Below, one piece after another: positions 21,895 to 32,906 of a DNA stretch of 64,000 nucleotides (positions are counted from its first letter, which is position 1; the number at the start of each line of letters is the position of its first letter). The notes under the pieces are model-generated. The model searched no databases. It was not told the origin of the DNA and saw only the letters and a program-made list of their open reading frames with translations. The DNA is from Riptortus pedestris. Taxonomy: Eukaryota; Arthropoda; Insecta; Hemiptera; Alydidae. The DNA lies in contig CM032233.1 of the NCBI GenBank assembly GCA_019009955.1, forward strand, positions 124,827,001 through 124,891,000, given 5' to 3'. The translations under genes were made by a program, and so were the position numbers.

Positions 21895-22498
21895 TCCATT
21901 AAGGGACTCATGATGGGATTTTCGAAAAATGTCTTCGAATGTCCATCGATCCTACCTCGGAGATAACTATATAAATCACTACTAAACTCTATATTTAAAC
22001 GTTTTACGCAAAAATAATGATCAAGTTCGTTAACGGCTAAAATCGGACAAGTGAGAGGGGGAGTTTAATGTGGGGATTTTCGAAATATCTCCGTTACTAT
22101 ACGTCGGATCGAAACATCGTATTGAAATAATCTTATTGCTAATTGAATGTCATATAAATATTGTTATAGAGAATAAATGTATTCTCTATCTTGAATATTA
22201 CCAGAGAAATTTGCATTTTTCAGTTTTAAGCCATCAGCAAACTCCCACTTCTACTCACGTCACATAAACAACAGTCTGTTATATAATAAACAATTTTATT
22301 CGAAGCTTAACTACCAAATATTTTTTTCAAGAGACCTTCTAAATAGGAGGATACACGCAAATATGTTCTGATGATCCCCCCATCTTAAGATCTTCGACTA
22401 CTAAAATTTAAATGATTGAGATAAAAATTATTCTGATTCAATTGCAGTCAAATGCCTCTAGATCCTGCCCAGGAGATGACGAAAATGAGGTCAGTTCA
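21895..22498 (-). mobile_element. Family H and L-module pieces of the right arm
   Basis: TTAGCAGATTTCCATTAAGG, the 3' block without a TA array (only ACTATATAAATCAC), a body with the G-tract, the core, then L-module text to the GCAGTCAAATG junction and a partial 3' block. It mirrors 19690-20590 without the left-arm insertion. Confidence 0.75.
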
Positions 22499-23275
22499 AA
22501 ACTGTATATATGTTACCGCTCTAGCGGTCGCAATTATTGTTTAATCGCTACCAAACTCGATATTTAGTCGTTTTATGTAAAAAGAATGATCAAGTTCGTT
22601 GACGGCTGAAATTGGACAAGGTGGAGGGGGGTGGTTGAGGGGGAGAATTTTGAAAATTCGAAAAATCGCCGTTACTGTACATCAGATCGAAAAAATGTAT
22701 AAAATCAATCTTATAGAAAATTAAATTTACTATAAATATTGTTATATACATTTATTCCTTATCTTGAATATTAACCGAGTTATTTGCATTTTTCAGTTTT
22801 CAGGATATGAGCAAACCCCCACTTCTACTCATGCTACATAAACAATACTCGGTTATGTAATACTGCACGTCATTTGAAGCTTAAATACCAAATAAGGTTT
22901 CCAAGGGACATTCATCATACGAGATACATGCAAATATCTTCTTCATAAGTTTTTGGACTTCTTAAATTTAATTGATTGAGATAAAAATTATTTTGATTCC
23001 TTATAAATTACAGTACTAGATATAGTAAATAGCTTTCAATCAAATTAATACGTGATATTGAGATATATTACATTAATTGGTTTTCTTTCCTGTAAGAAGT
23101 AGGCAGAACTGTTTGTTTACTTTTCAGATGCTTCCCATCGGAAGGTTTCTTAGTATCATTTGTATTTAATCACTTAGTATTCACGGTGGCGTTGTGTTAC
23201 CGGTATGTAGATTTATTTATTGTTAAACTTCACGTTGGAAATCTGCTTAGTTGACGCAGCCCCTGCGCGACGGAC
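22499..23275 (-). mobile_element. Family H copy, L module
   Basis: The array is reduced to GTATATATG. Then come GTTACCGCTCTAGCGGTCGC, the core and an L module with CATACGAGATACATGCAAAT, TTTTCTTTCCTGTAAG and GTGTTACCGGTATG. The tip GGAAATCTGCTTAGTTGACG ends GCGCGACGGAC at 23275. Only its inner part, to about 22775, belongs to the inverted duplication. Confidence 0.8.
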
Positions 23276-23697
23276 TTCATTATATTTATTGAAATAGGTA
23301 GATGCGACCTTGATTAGTATAGGAATTAGGATTGAGGCGAGAGGAGACTGTGGAATGAGCGATGGGTGATTGGGGGGGCCAATAGAGGACTGTCACCAAT
23401 GATGGATACATCTCGAGACATGTGTATGGATGGTTGCTCCTGCTAATTGATAGTCTGCCTTGATTAGAACCAAACAGATAATTCCTATTCCCTTGTCCTT
23501 ATACCCTCGTCACCATTATGCAGACCCATAACCCCCCCCCCACTCCTACCTAGTCCCTACCCAAATCAAAATTGACTTACATCTAGCAGAAAAGCAATTT
23601 TCCCTTGCTATTTATAGAGAAGTCGTTAATGAGGTGCACAACTATAGGATACGACTGTCCCAAATACGAAATTCCAACATTAAAAGGCCAGTCCTTG
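23276..23697. other. Unique sequence, no gene seen
   Basis: Mixed composition with a C-run at 23532-23540. No frame or repeat recognised. Confidence 0.5.
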
Positions 23698-23822
23698 CAG
23701 ATTTCACTTAAGGGAACTCATCAATTGAGGTCGTTCTCATGGCGCGATTTTCAAAACATTTCCAAAAATGATCATCTATTACCTAGATGACGAAAATGAG
23801 GCCCGTTCAAAATTTATATGTG

Positions 23823-23870
<48 letters not shown>
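23698..23870 (-). mobile_element. Family H 3' half ending in a TA array
   Basis: GCAGATTTCACTTAAGGGAA, a decayed 3' block (GATCATCTATTACC) and GGCCCGTTCAAAATTTATA into (TA)n at 23829-23870. The array is followed by unrelated repeat C rather than by the H body. Confidence 0.75.
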
Positions 23871-23873
<3 letters not shown>

Positions 23874-24027
23874 CTAATGTACGTGTATGCCACTGAACTC
23901 CTAAACGGCTGGACCGATTTGAATGAATTTTTTTGTATGCTTTTCGGTGACGCCCTGGATGGTTTAAATTCACAAATCAGCCCTGAAGATAGAGCAGGGG
24001 TGGTGGTTGTAAGAGAGACCTAAAATT
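23871..24027 (+). mobile_element. Repeat C fragment next to a TA array
   Basis: ATTCTAATGTACGTGTATGC, CCTAAACGGCTGGACCGATT and GGTGACGCCCTGGATGG. The phrase around AACGGCTGGACCGATTT is, from general knowledge, shared by dispersed repeats in several arthropod genomes. I cannot name the family. It is cut on the right by the H copy at 24032. Confidence 0.45.
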
Positions 24028-24031
24028 AAAA

Positions 24032-24449
24032 GCCCGTCACGCAGGGTCTGCGTAAACTAAGCAGATTTCCCACGTGAAGTTATACAATAGAGAAATCTCC
24101 ATAGGAGAGCCGAACAGTTACGGCAAATGGCCGAACAAGCTTTTGGCTGGAAATTCAGACATCCGTTGTCGGCCCACAATTAATAAAAATGCAAATATCT
24201 TGGTTAGTATTCAAGATAGAGAATAAATGTATAGAAGAATATTTATAGTAATTGCAATAAGATTGGTTCTATACAATTTTTTGATTCGACGTATGGTAAC
24301 CGAGATATTTAGATTTTTCGAAAATCCCCCCCCTACCACTGGTCCGAATTCAGCCATTAACGAACTTGATCTGTCTTTTTGCATAAAACACTTAAATATC
24401 GAGATTGTTAACTATCAAACAAAAATTGCGACCGCTAGAGCGTTAACAG

Positions 24450-24501
<52 letters not shown>

Positions 24502-25035
24502 CAGTTACCGCCCAAGCGGTCGCAATTCTGGTTTAATCATCACCAATCACGATATTTAACCGTTTTATGTAAAAAGAAGAATCAAGTTCACTATTGGCTG
24601 AAATCCGACCAGTGGGAGGGAGGGGGGGGTTTAAATGAGAGATTATTAAAGATATTTAGATTTAGATATTATCTTTTACTTTGTGAGATATATGCAAATA
24701 AGTTCTGTTGACCCCCACCCCTTCTTTTGTTTTTGGATTACTAAATTTGAGTGATTGAGATAAAACCGATTCTGATTCGTTACAAATGACACCACTAGCT
24801 TTAGTAAATTGTTTTCAATAAAATTAATATGCTATATTCAGATTCATTTCATTAATTGTTTGACTTTCCGGTCTATCTATGCAGTGCTACAAGGTTAGCT
24901 TGCCTGTTTCTTTACAATTCATCCGTGTATCGTACATTTACTGAGCATGCACGGTTGTATTACCTCTATGTACATTTATCTATTGTAAACCTTCGCTCGG
25001 GAAATCCGCTTTGTTCACGCAGCCCCTGTGAGGCT
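24032..25035. mobile_element. Two family H copies joined head to head at a shared TA array
   Basis: A plus copy from GCCCGTCACGCAGGGTCTGC (S variant 2) runs to (TA)n at 24456-24497. The array then continues directly into a minus copy (TTTGTCAGTTACCGCCCAAG, G-tract 24621-24631, a short core, an L module with ACTTTGTGAGATATATGC). It ends with a damaged tip near 25035. Neither copy has its 3' block, so the array is the fusion point. Confidence 0.8.
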
Positions 25036-26163
25036 TTTTTATGGACTTTTTTTATTCTTTTTTTATTCTCTCTATGACTTTCTTCCATTTGTCTTAAAAG
25101 TTCATTTCTAACCTCATCTTCAGTGATAAATAGCGAATTCAGTGTCATAGAAAATTTGCAAAAGGGAAGTTAAACAACAAGGCTGTGTCAAATATCTATC
25201 GGCACAAACACTCCCAAAAAGTACGAAAAATGGTGTTGGACAGAGCGTGCAATCACCTTGACATGTAGTTGACTATTGAATAGGAGGGTATTAAGCACAC
25301 CAGTCTTGTCCTGTTTGTTACAAGCTCATGAGTGTACAAATTACGGCATAGGTGTCACAGATGACACAGCCTTGTCGTTCAAAGGTTAATGCCAACATGA
25401 ATACAGCAAGAAGGATACTCTGAAAAGGTGAGCCGAATTTCAGCTCGATGCGATAATTCAAACGCATACAGGCAGGCTAATTCCTTCACAGTTTATCAAC
25501 AAAGATGATAAAGGAAATACAATATGAAGCGGGCAGTTCTGAGGACAATAATAGAAGGTTTGATCCAGCTGAATGTAGGATATGGAAATTGTATCTCTGT
25601 TGGGCATTTATCGTGGCCATTAGAGCATAATTTCTCTGTTTAATAGCCGGGCAATTTTATGTTATACGAATCCCTTTATATAACATTGAAGAAGAAAGGA
25701 CCCCGTTCAGAGATTATTTATGCCCGACTTGCCCACATTATTTAATGTTTTCCATACCCTAATTTTCCTCTTTCCTTATTTTCCTCTGTCTCGCATTTTC
25801 TTTTCATTTAACCGTTTTCTTTTCTTTCTTTTTTTTTTCCATTTTTTTTTTGTAATTTCTTTTTATTGTTTCGTAGGCAGCTTTAAAACAAATGAGGATA
25901 TTGTTCAAAGTGGTTTATCGTTCCCCTAGGCATGCATGTGGAACGGGCACCTGCGGAGATTTATATAAGAGAACACGTTCAAACGATTAAACATGTCACA
26001 TAGAAGGAATTTTGTTTTAAGACAAAATACTTTATTTCATAAAAAATACTTAACCAAAACCAAATATAAACTCCAACAATATGAATCCCAATTGTTCGTT
26101 ATTTTTCTAATTAAAATATTTATTAACGTCCACTTTTTTGAAACTTAAGTCTAAAAGGGACGG
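25036..26163. other. Unique sequence, no gene seen
   Basis: A minus-strand frame at 24966-25148 includes a charged, helix-like stretch but starts inside H sequence and matches nothing I know. A T/C-rich tract lies at 25770-25870. The rest has frequent stops. Confidence 0.45.
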
Positions 26164-26500
26164 ATTCTCTACAGGTTACCACCCTTTTCTAGCCAGGGTA
26201 GGACTATGGACTTTACCAAATAAATTCCGTCACTAAATAAAAATCCTTTTGCCCAGGGGGGAATCGAACTCGCCACTCTAGGTTTACAATGTGAGATTAA
26301 GGTCAACGCATTAACTCACATGGCTAACCTGAGTCCCAGGATTTATGTATGAGGTATTATTATTGACAAGAACTACAAAATTCTGCATTTAATATGTATA
26401 CATGTACAAAACAAGCTGCCCTCTTTCTGGAGGGTTCCCATCATTCACAGCCTCCACCAAATATAAACTCCAAAAATATGAATACCAATTGTTCCTTATT
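26059..26500 (+). repeat. 45-bp direct repeat pair spaced about 0.4 kb
   Basis: ACCAAATATAAACTCCAACA... at 26059-26104 recurs as ACCAAATATAAACTCCAAAA... at 26456-26500 with about four mismatches. A SINE lies between them, and an H copy begins exactly at the end of the second copy. The unoccupied copy continues TTATTTTTCTAAT, suggesting that H entered a T-run. Confidence 0.6.
26164..26340 (-). mobile_element. tRNA-derived SINE, copy 1
   Basis: Read on the minus strand, it starts near CTGGGACTCAGGTTAGCCAT, with an A-box-like TTAGCCATGTGAGTTAA and a clear B box GAGTTCGATTCCCC (26258-26271). Then comes a non-tRNA body (AGTGACGGAATTTATTTGG) and CTAGAAAAGGGTGGTAACCT. The copy at 60537-60707 matches over the full length. 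It is not a functional tRNA, since no acceptor stem closes. Confidence 0.7.
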
Positions 26501-26734
26501 AGCAGATTTCCCTTAAGGGAAATCAGCTATTGAGGTCGTACTCATGACGCGATTTTGGAAACTTTTCAACTTTGCATTTTTATGAAATTTGGGCCGATAA
26601 CGGATTTTTGAATTTCCCGCGAAAAGCTAGTTCCGCCCTTTGCCGTAACCGTTTGGCTCTGCTATGGAGATTTCTCTATTGTATAACTTCACGTGGGAAA
26701 TCTGCTTAGTTTACGCAGCCCCTGCGTGACGGAC
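26499..26734 (-). mobile_element. Family H mini-copy, body and TA array deleted
   Basis: The complete 3' tip TTAGCAGATTTCCCTTAAGG and the 3' block to GAAACTTTTCAAC jump directly to TTTGCATTTTTATGAAATTT and the S variant 2 module, ending GCGTGACGGAC at 26734. Only 236 bp remain of about 620. Confidence 0.9.
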
Positions 26735-26740
26735 TTTTTT

Positions 26741-26885
26741 GAAGTTGAGTTTATTATGAAGCACATTATTTGAAGCATATAATACCTAATATTCTTCTCA
26801 TTGATCTTTTACTTTTTAAGATAAATGTAAATATGTGGCACGCGTGAGAAATCTGCTTAGTTTACACAGCCCCTGCGTTACGGAC
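26741..26885 (-). mobile_element. Family H M-module tip
   Basis: TTATTATGAAGCACATTATT, TCTTCTCATTGATCTTTTAC, GTGGCACGCGTGAGAAATCT, then GCCCCTGCGTTACGGAC at 26885. It lies directly after the mini-copy with only a short T-rich link, so the mini-copy probably entered this older piece. Confidence 0.8.
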
Positions 26886-27429
26886 TTTTTTAAATTCATC
26901 GCCCAGGGAAAGGGGAAGCCGCATTCGGTCTTTTAATTGTTAAGGGCCAATTAATTGTAGCCATTTACTAAACGACGCTTTTAAGAAGCCCTTGGTTTTA
27001 TTATTAGGTTTTGGGGTTAGATGGGAGCAATAAAGAACTCAATGACCTTATTAAGAGGAGTGAAGGGAGGCAAATAAAGAGAGTCATTCCTATTTGGGGA
27101 AGTGGGGGTCGAATTGAGCAGCTCCTATAGCCCATCCAAAGGTTGATTCTATTTGTGAGCCTCGCCATCTACACCAAACATAAGCACCATCAATCCCCTA
27201 ATACATTCATCCCTGTAAAACATTTATCTCATCGCTGCTTCACCACTTTATCGCTTATTATATCTATTTAAATAAATCTCATGGCTCATGACTTCCTTTT
27301 ACTCCCATTAAATTGACAAATATGTACCTAGCTTGTCTATGTCGGTCAACAAAAAAAATGAAAACTTCAAATGATTATTAAAATCTTTTTTTAATAATAA
27401 TTTGATTATATACAATTCAATAGTAAAAA
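26886..27429. other. Unique sequence, no gene seen
   Basis: No recognisable domain. AT-rich toward 27360-27430, where LINE coding sequence starts to be readable. Confidence 0.45.
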
Positions 27430-28636
27430 AAACCACATAATTATATACAAATGCTCCGAGAGTTAAAAAGGGTCCTCAACTTCATGTGGATTCCAAGCCA
27501 CGTGGTAATAGATGGGAATGAAAAAGACCGTCACGCAGGGGCTGCGTAAACTAAGCAGATTTCCCACGTGAAGTTATACAATAGAGACATCTCCATACGA
27601 GAGCCGAACGGTTACGGAAAAGCCCGAACTGGCTTTTGCCGGGAAACTCGTCCGTTACCGGCCCACATTAAATAAAAATGCAAATATCTCGGTTAATATT
27701 CAAGGTAGAGAATAAATGTATAGCACAATATTTATAGTAAATTTAATTTTCAATAAGGTTGGGTCCATACAATTTATTTATCCGACGTATGGTAACAGAG
27801 ATATTTCGAAAATCCCCCCTCTAAAAACCCCCTTCCCACTTGTCCGATTTCAGCCATTAACGAACTTGATCTCTCTTTTTGCATAAAACATTTAAATATC
27901 GAGTTTGGTAACGATCAAACAAAAATATATATCCCTTAAGGGAAATCTGATGAAAGCAAATGTAGCAGCCAGCGAAGCCCACCAACTCGACTCCATCACC
28001 CCTACAACAATTACATCTGCAGAACTCTATCAACCACTCAAAGAAGAAATTGATAAAAACTGGCAACAAATGTGGAACGAAACCCAGAACAATAAACTAA
28101 AAACTAATAAAACCTCCATCCGTCCATGGAAATATTCGACAAGAGACAAAATAAGAGATGAAGTCGTATTAGGAAGACTCCGAATAGGGCACACAAGATT
28201 TACGCATGGTTATCTTAGGACAAAAGAACAACCCCCGATTTGTGGGAAGTGTAACACAGACTTGACTATCTACCACATATTAATGGAATGCCATAAGTAT
28301 AAAGATATTCGAAACGGATGCAATATTTCCAATGATTTAGCAGTGACCCTTGGAGATGACCCCAAAGAGCTAAATAAATTTTTTAGTTTGGTGAAAATTA
28401 CAAATTTGTATAAAGAAATTTAAATTACAAGTTTTTTTATCCTCGTTTATATTGTTAAATTTTAAACGGTGACATGGATGAGGATATAATTACAATACAA
28501 ATTTATAAAAATTACAACATTGACAATTTACATAAACACAGTTTACTCTCAAAATGCAGGTGCTTAACCAAAACGAGAGTTATACATATTACAGGGCGAT
28601 GACAATCTAGTAGCTTTTCGCCCTAAAACCTTTTGA
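27430..28636 (+). mobile_element. I/Jockey-type LINE 3' end, split by an H copy
   Basis: Part 1 (27430-27525) reads FMWIPSHVVIDGNEK, the end of an RNase H domain. Part 2 (27953-28423) continues ANVAASEAHQ with no codon lost, passes RLRIGHTRFTHGYL and a zinc-knuckle-like CGKCNTDLTIYHILMEC, and stops at 28423. The 3' UTR (to about 28636) ends GCTTTTCGCCCTAAAACC. The same 3' end occurs at 36640-36876. The reading frame across both parts is intact apart from the inserted H copy. Confidence 0.85.
27526..27952 (+). mobile_element. Family H copy inserted in LINE coding sequence
   Basis: Starts GACCGTCACGCAGGGGCTGC after GAAAAA. S variant 2 module, core and body end in AAAAATATAT, then CCCTTAAGGGAAATCTGATG. 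The 3' block and most of the array are deleted. The surrounding codons GAA AAA and GCA AAT resume the RNase H frame across it, which fixes both boundaries to within the A-run. Confidence 0.9.
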
Positions 28637-28748
28637 AACAAACATGAAATCATTTTCATTTCTCAACTATTTTCGCGTCGATATGACGCCTCATCGGGAG
28701 AAGTTCTGATACACAAAGGATCTAAACTAACGGTTTCATCGTTTTATG

Positions 28749-28908
28749 ACCTTCCACTAGCTGTATCAGTCGGAGAATGGCTTACATAGATTGGTGGGTT
28801 AAGTCAGCTGATTTATATCGATACTTCACGAAATAAAAATATATCGATTATTATTAATTAGTATTATATTATCTATTCTCCGACTGGTACGGCTAGTGGA
28901 AGGTCACA
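28749..28908. repeat. Short element with 31-bp inverted repeats
   Basis: GACCTTCCACTAGCTGTATC... at 28749-28779 pairs with ...GGCTAGTGGAAGGTC ending at 28908 with two mismatches. The unit is about 160 bp with an AT-rich middle. This is the size and shape of a MITE, but no target duplication is evident. Confidence 0.55.
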
Positions 28909-28927
28909 GAGAAAGATGTAGCCAATA

Positions 28928-28929
28928 GG

Positions 28930-28971
<42 letters not shown>

Positions 28972-29447
28972 CTGTTACCGCTCTAGCCGTCCCAATTTTT
29001 GTTTTATCGTTACCAAACTTGATATATAATCGTTTTATACAAAAAGAAAGATCAAGTTCGTTGACGGCTGAAATCGAACCAGGGGAAGGGGGGGGTTTAG
29101 AGGAGGAAAATTTAAAAAAAAAATTATCTCCGGTATTATGCGTGGGATCCAAAAATTGTATAGAAACAATCTTATTACAAATGTAATGTTCTATAAATGA
29201 TGTTACGTACATTTTGCACTTTCTTGATTATTAACTGTGTTATTTGCATTTTGTTAGTTTTCGGTCATCAGTGAACCCCACTCCTACTCATCTCATATTA
29301 ACAATATTCTATTATGTTATGAAGCACTTTATTGGAAGCTTAAATACCAAATATTGTTCTCATTGAACTTTTAAGTTTTGAGATAAATGCAAATACGTAG
29401 CACAAGTGGAAAATCTGCTTAGTTAACGCAGCCCCTGCGTGACAGAC
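28928..29447 (-). mobile_element. Family H copy, M module, 3' block missing
   Basis: Starts in (TA)n (28934-28967), then TTTGTCTGTTACCGCTCTAG, the G-tract (29080-29094), the core, M module (CTCATTGAACTTTTAAGTTT) and the tip GAAAATCTGCTTAGTTAACG, ending GTGACAGAC at 29447. Confidence 0.85.
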
Positions 29448-29448
29448 T

Positions 29449-29640
29449 TTTTTAAATAGCGGACCCCATGCGGTGATAGCGTTGGCGACAGTACACACAA
29501 AGCGTGCCGTAACCAGAGCAATCTGCAGATGATTTATATTAATTTGGACCAACGTCATTTTCATCATCTTTTAATTTGAAGACAAATCACCGTCATAAGT
29601 AAAGGCTCAATGGATGATTTATGCCGCAAGGTTGAGCAAA
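29449..29640 (+). mobile_element. Old diverged H-like 3' block, inverted copy at 32264-32395
   Basis: CCAACGTCATTTTCATCATC, CACCGTCATAAGTA and GCTCAATGGATGATTT follow the order of the H 3' block but are heavily diverged. The 130-bp stretch starting AAATAGCGGACCCCATGCGG recurs in reverse at 32264-32395. Both copies directly adjoin an H 5' tip, so it is either an older relative or co-duplicated flank. Confidence 0.5.
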
Positions 29641-30163
29641 AAAGACTGCCTCTGCATTGATGTTTTAGCGTGGAAAAGCCTCTCTCCTGGAATGGAATAA
29701 TTAGTCCCAACAACGTCTGCTAACTGCCAAGAAAGTTAATTTAGCAGGCAGAATTTAATTTAGTGCTCAATCCATTCTCATTTAGGGAGGGCAACATATT
29801 GAAAGGATGAGAGCGTATTCGTAAATTTTGTCTTGGGGCTGGCTGCTAGAAGTGGGTTGGGGGTGAGAGGGGGGTAAAAACTTAGGGGATGAGGTGGGGG
29901 TAGGGGTGGAAATACCTTTATTAATATCCATTCAGGGGGTGCACCTGAGCCACAGATTAAATGTCCCTCACAGCCTTAGCAAATCCCCCCTCCCTCTGCC
30001 CCCTTCGTTGGGTGTCCCCAGAGCAGGGGACTCCTGACACCGGCTCGCGCACGTCATTCCAGACCTATGAACAATTCCCAAGGCATAACCTCATCTTCTG
30101 TTCTTATGAAATGCTGCGTATGTTAATCGCTGTTGCAGGATCCAGCAATTAAGACAAACCCAA
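29641..30163. other. Unique sequence, no gene seen
   Basis: G-rich around 29850-29940 (AGGGGGG, GGTGGGGG). No coding similarity on either strand. Confidence 0.5.
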
Positions 30164-30843
30164 GTCCGTCACGCAGGAACTGCGTAAACTAAGCAAATTT
30201 CCCTCATTAAGTTTTGCAATAGATAAATCTACATTCTGTTAACTCATAACACCACAGTGAATATTAATTGAACAAATACAAACATGAATGAGAAATATTT
30301 CAGTCAATTTTAATAACCTCCAAACAGAAAGAGTCTCAATAGTAAACAAACAGGTCTGCCAACCTCTCAGAGCTGAACAGATAGTTAGAAATACTCTTCA
30401 CCGGAAAGAAAACAATTCCTGCAATATATCTGAATATAACTTATTAATTTTACTTAAACATATTTCCTATATCTAGTAATTTAATTTATTTTGATTCGGA
30501 ATAATAATTATCTCAATCACTCAAATTTTAGTAGTCCAAGAACTTAAGACAGAGGGGGGGGGTGGGTCAACAGAACATATTAGAATGTATCTTATTTAAT
30601 AAAAGTCTCTTGAAAAAAATATTTGGAATGTAAGCTTTCAATAAGATTTGTCCTATAAAATCTTTCGATCCGACGTATAGTATTTTTATATTTCGAGTTT
30701 TCAAAAAATCACCCATCTAAACCCTCCCTCCCACTGGTCCGAACTTGACCTTTCTTTTTACATGAAAAGATTAAATATAGGATTTGAGAACGATGAAACA
30801 AAAATTGCAACCAATAGAGCGTTAATAAACACACACACACACC

Positions 30844-30928
<85 letters not shown>

Positions 30929-32066
30929 GTAACCTCTGTCTGTACATTGATTTTTTTCGCGAATTTTCACGATAAATTTTCGTTTCACATGTCATAGACA
31001 TCATAACTGCATTATGTTTTGGTATGTATATTACTACTAACCCAACTTAGACTCTAGGCTATATTAATATCCTCTGAGACGAACAGGAGTGGGGGTTATA
31101 AGGGAAGCCAGAAATTAAAAATAGCGATATTTCGTTTCCTATTGGGTTTTCGGCAAACATAAACATAACAAAAGTTGTTTATTTTGTTATTTAGAGTAAC
31201 TTTTGTTACACACCTTTTTTTCGTACACCGAATTATAAACGAGATATGCGCTAAAACCTATAGCGGAAGTGAACAATTTTATTTGGGACAAAAGACCCAA
31301 CCGAAATAAATAAAACTCGGTATGTGTATTATTACTAACGCTATCATTATAACAACCCATACCAACATTTCTAGGGACGGGCAGGAGTGGGGGTTGTAAG
31401 GGAGGCCTGAATTTAAAAATAACGGTATTTCGTTTTCTAAACTAAAGCGGGAGTCAACTATTTTATTAGTCACTAACGATTGAACCGAACTTAACAAAAC
31501 TCGGTATATGAATCAGCATTAATTTTTCATTGATTATAAGCTATATTAACATGTTTAGGTTAGAACGGGAGTATATATATATAAGGGAGGCCTGAAATAA
31601 AAATTCGCGATATTTCATTGTCTATTTGTTTTTCGACAAACATGCACATAAAAAAAGTAGTTTAATTGTTATTTAGATTAACTTTTGTTTTATACATTTC
31701 TTCAGGAACAATGTGTGGAGCAAGTAATTTGCGTAGAAATACTGATTTGCTCAACAATTCATTCCAGTTTGAACTATCAGGTTCCTCACCTGGAAAAATT
31801 AATTCAAATCTACGTTAATATTTTGTCCTTAATAACTGAAATCTAAGCATAATGCACAGGAGACGGGAAATATGACAATTTGGAGGACAGTGAAGTCTTA
31901 CATAAAAAATTAATTTTATAATTAACAAATGCCAACAACGGGTATAAACCCTAAACACTGGAATGGGTAAATGTCAAAATAGTGTGCAAAATAAAGCCTT
32001 GCCAAAAAAATACCATCACCATTCAGCCTAAAATCGATTCCCGGGCGAAGCCGGGTATCTGAGCTC

Positions 32067-32116
<50 letters not shown>

Positions 32117-32237
32117 TTGAAAGGACCTAATTTTCGTCATCTCCTAGGTAGGATCGATAGACGTTTGAGGAGATTTTTCAAAAGTTGCGTCGTGAGTACG
32201 ACCTCAATAGCTCATTTCCCCTAAGAGAAATCTGCTA
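30164..32237 (+). mobile_element. Family H copy (L module) carrying nested family B copy 2
   Basis: Full 5' tip (GTCCGTCACGCAGGAACTGC), L module, short core, body to GAGCGTTAATAAACAC, a compound CA/TA array (30828-30921), family B, (TA)n at 32069-32112, then a complete 3' block and CTAA at 32237. Removing B gives a normal long H copy of about 0.9 kb. Confidence 0.9.
30922..32067 (-). mobile_element. Family B repeat, copy 2, inside a (TA)n array
   Basis: Reverse orientation of 8060-9250: AAAATTGTAACCTCTGTCTG at its left, CCGGGCGAAGCCGGGTATCT at its right. The tandem units with TTTTCGGCAAACAT and CAACTTTTGTTA-type text are again present. Both ends abut TA arrays, as in copy 1, but the orientation relative to the host H copy is opposite. 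Confidence 0.75.
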
Positions 32238-32840
32238 AACGTTACGACCACTAGAGCGTTAAATAATTTCAAATTAAAAGTCGATGAAAATGACGTTGGT
32301 CCTAATTAATATAAATCATCGGCAGATTGCTCTGGTTAAGGCACGCTTTGTGTGTACTGTCGCCAACGCTATCACCGCATGGGGTCCGCTATTAAAAAAA
32401 TACGGTACGCAGGGACTGCGTTATCTAAGCAACGTCACCTCAAAATTAGCGTTTTCCTGAAAATTTAGAAGTTATATGAGAACTATTATGCTTCAAAGAA
32501 TGTGTTTAATAATATAAAAGCCCAATGTTAATATGACATGAGTAGGAGTGGAGGTTTAGTAAAGGCCCATAAATAAAATATGCAAATTTCTCGGCTAATA
32601 ATGAACAAATAAAAAAACGTTTATAGTAGCATTTATAGAACATTACATTTGGTATAATATTGGTGCTATACAATTTTTCGATCCGGCTCGTAATAACGGA
32701 GATATTTCAAATTTTCGAAATTCTCCCCCTCAAAACCCCCTCCCCCCTCCAACTGGTCCGATTTCAGCCATTAACGATGTTGACGAGTTTCGTATAGATT
32801 AAACAAACATTTCGACCGCTAACTAGCGAGCTTTAACAGT

Positions 32841-32904
<64 letters not shown>

Positions 32905-32906
<2 letters not shown>

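Larger units (their letters stand above)
19347..22775. repeat. Large inverted duplication (about 1.3-1.7 kb arms, about 0.44 kb spacer)
   Basis: The left arm, about 19347-21018, and the right arm, about 21462-22775, match in opposite orientation. Shared landmarks include the rare junction CATTTGACTGCAATTGAATC, the variant GATCTGATGTACAGTAAC, the non-H segments 20591-20814 and 21671-21894, and the variant GGCCATTAAAAAAAGACG. The left arm holds an extra 385 bp (19886-20272). Arms have diverged by scattered substitutions, so this is not a simple read-through artefact. Confidence 0.8.

Noticed and set aside
24966..25148. 60-codon minus-strand frame with a charged helix-like segment
   Set aside because: Its C-terminal half is an H 5' tip read backwards, and the rest matches no family I know.
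26164..26340. Functional tRNA gene
   Set aside because: Box B is good, but the acceptor stem does not close, and a second copy carries a mutated B box with the same long non-tRNA body.
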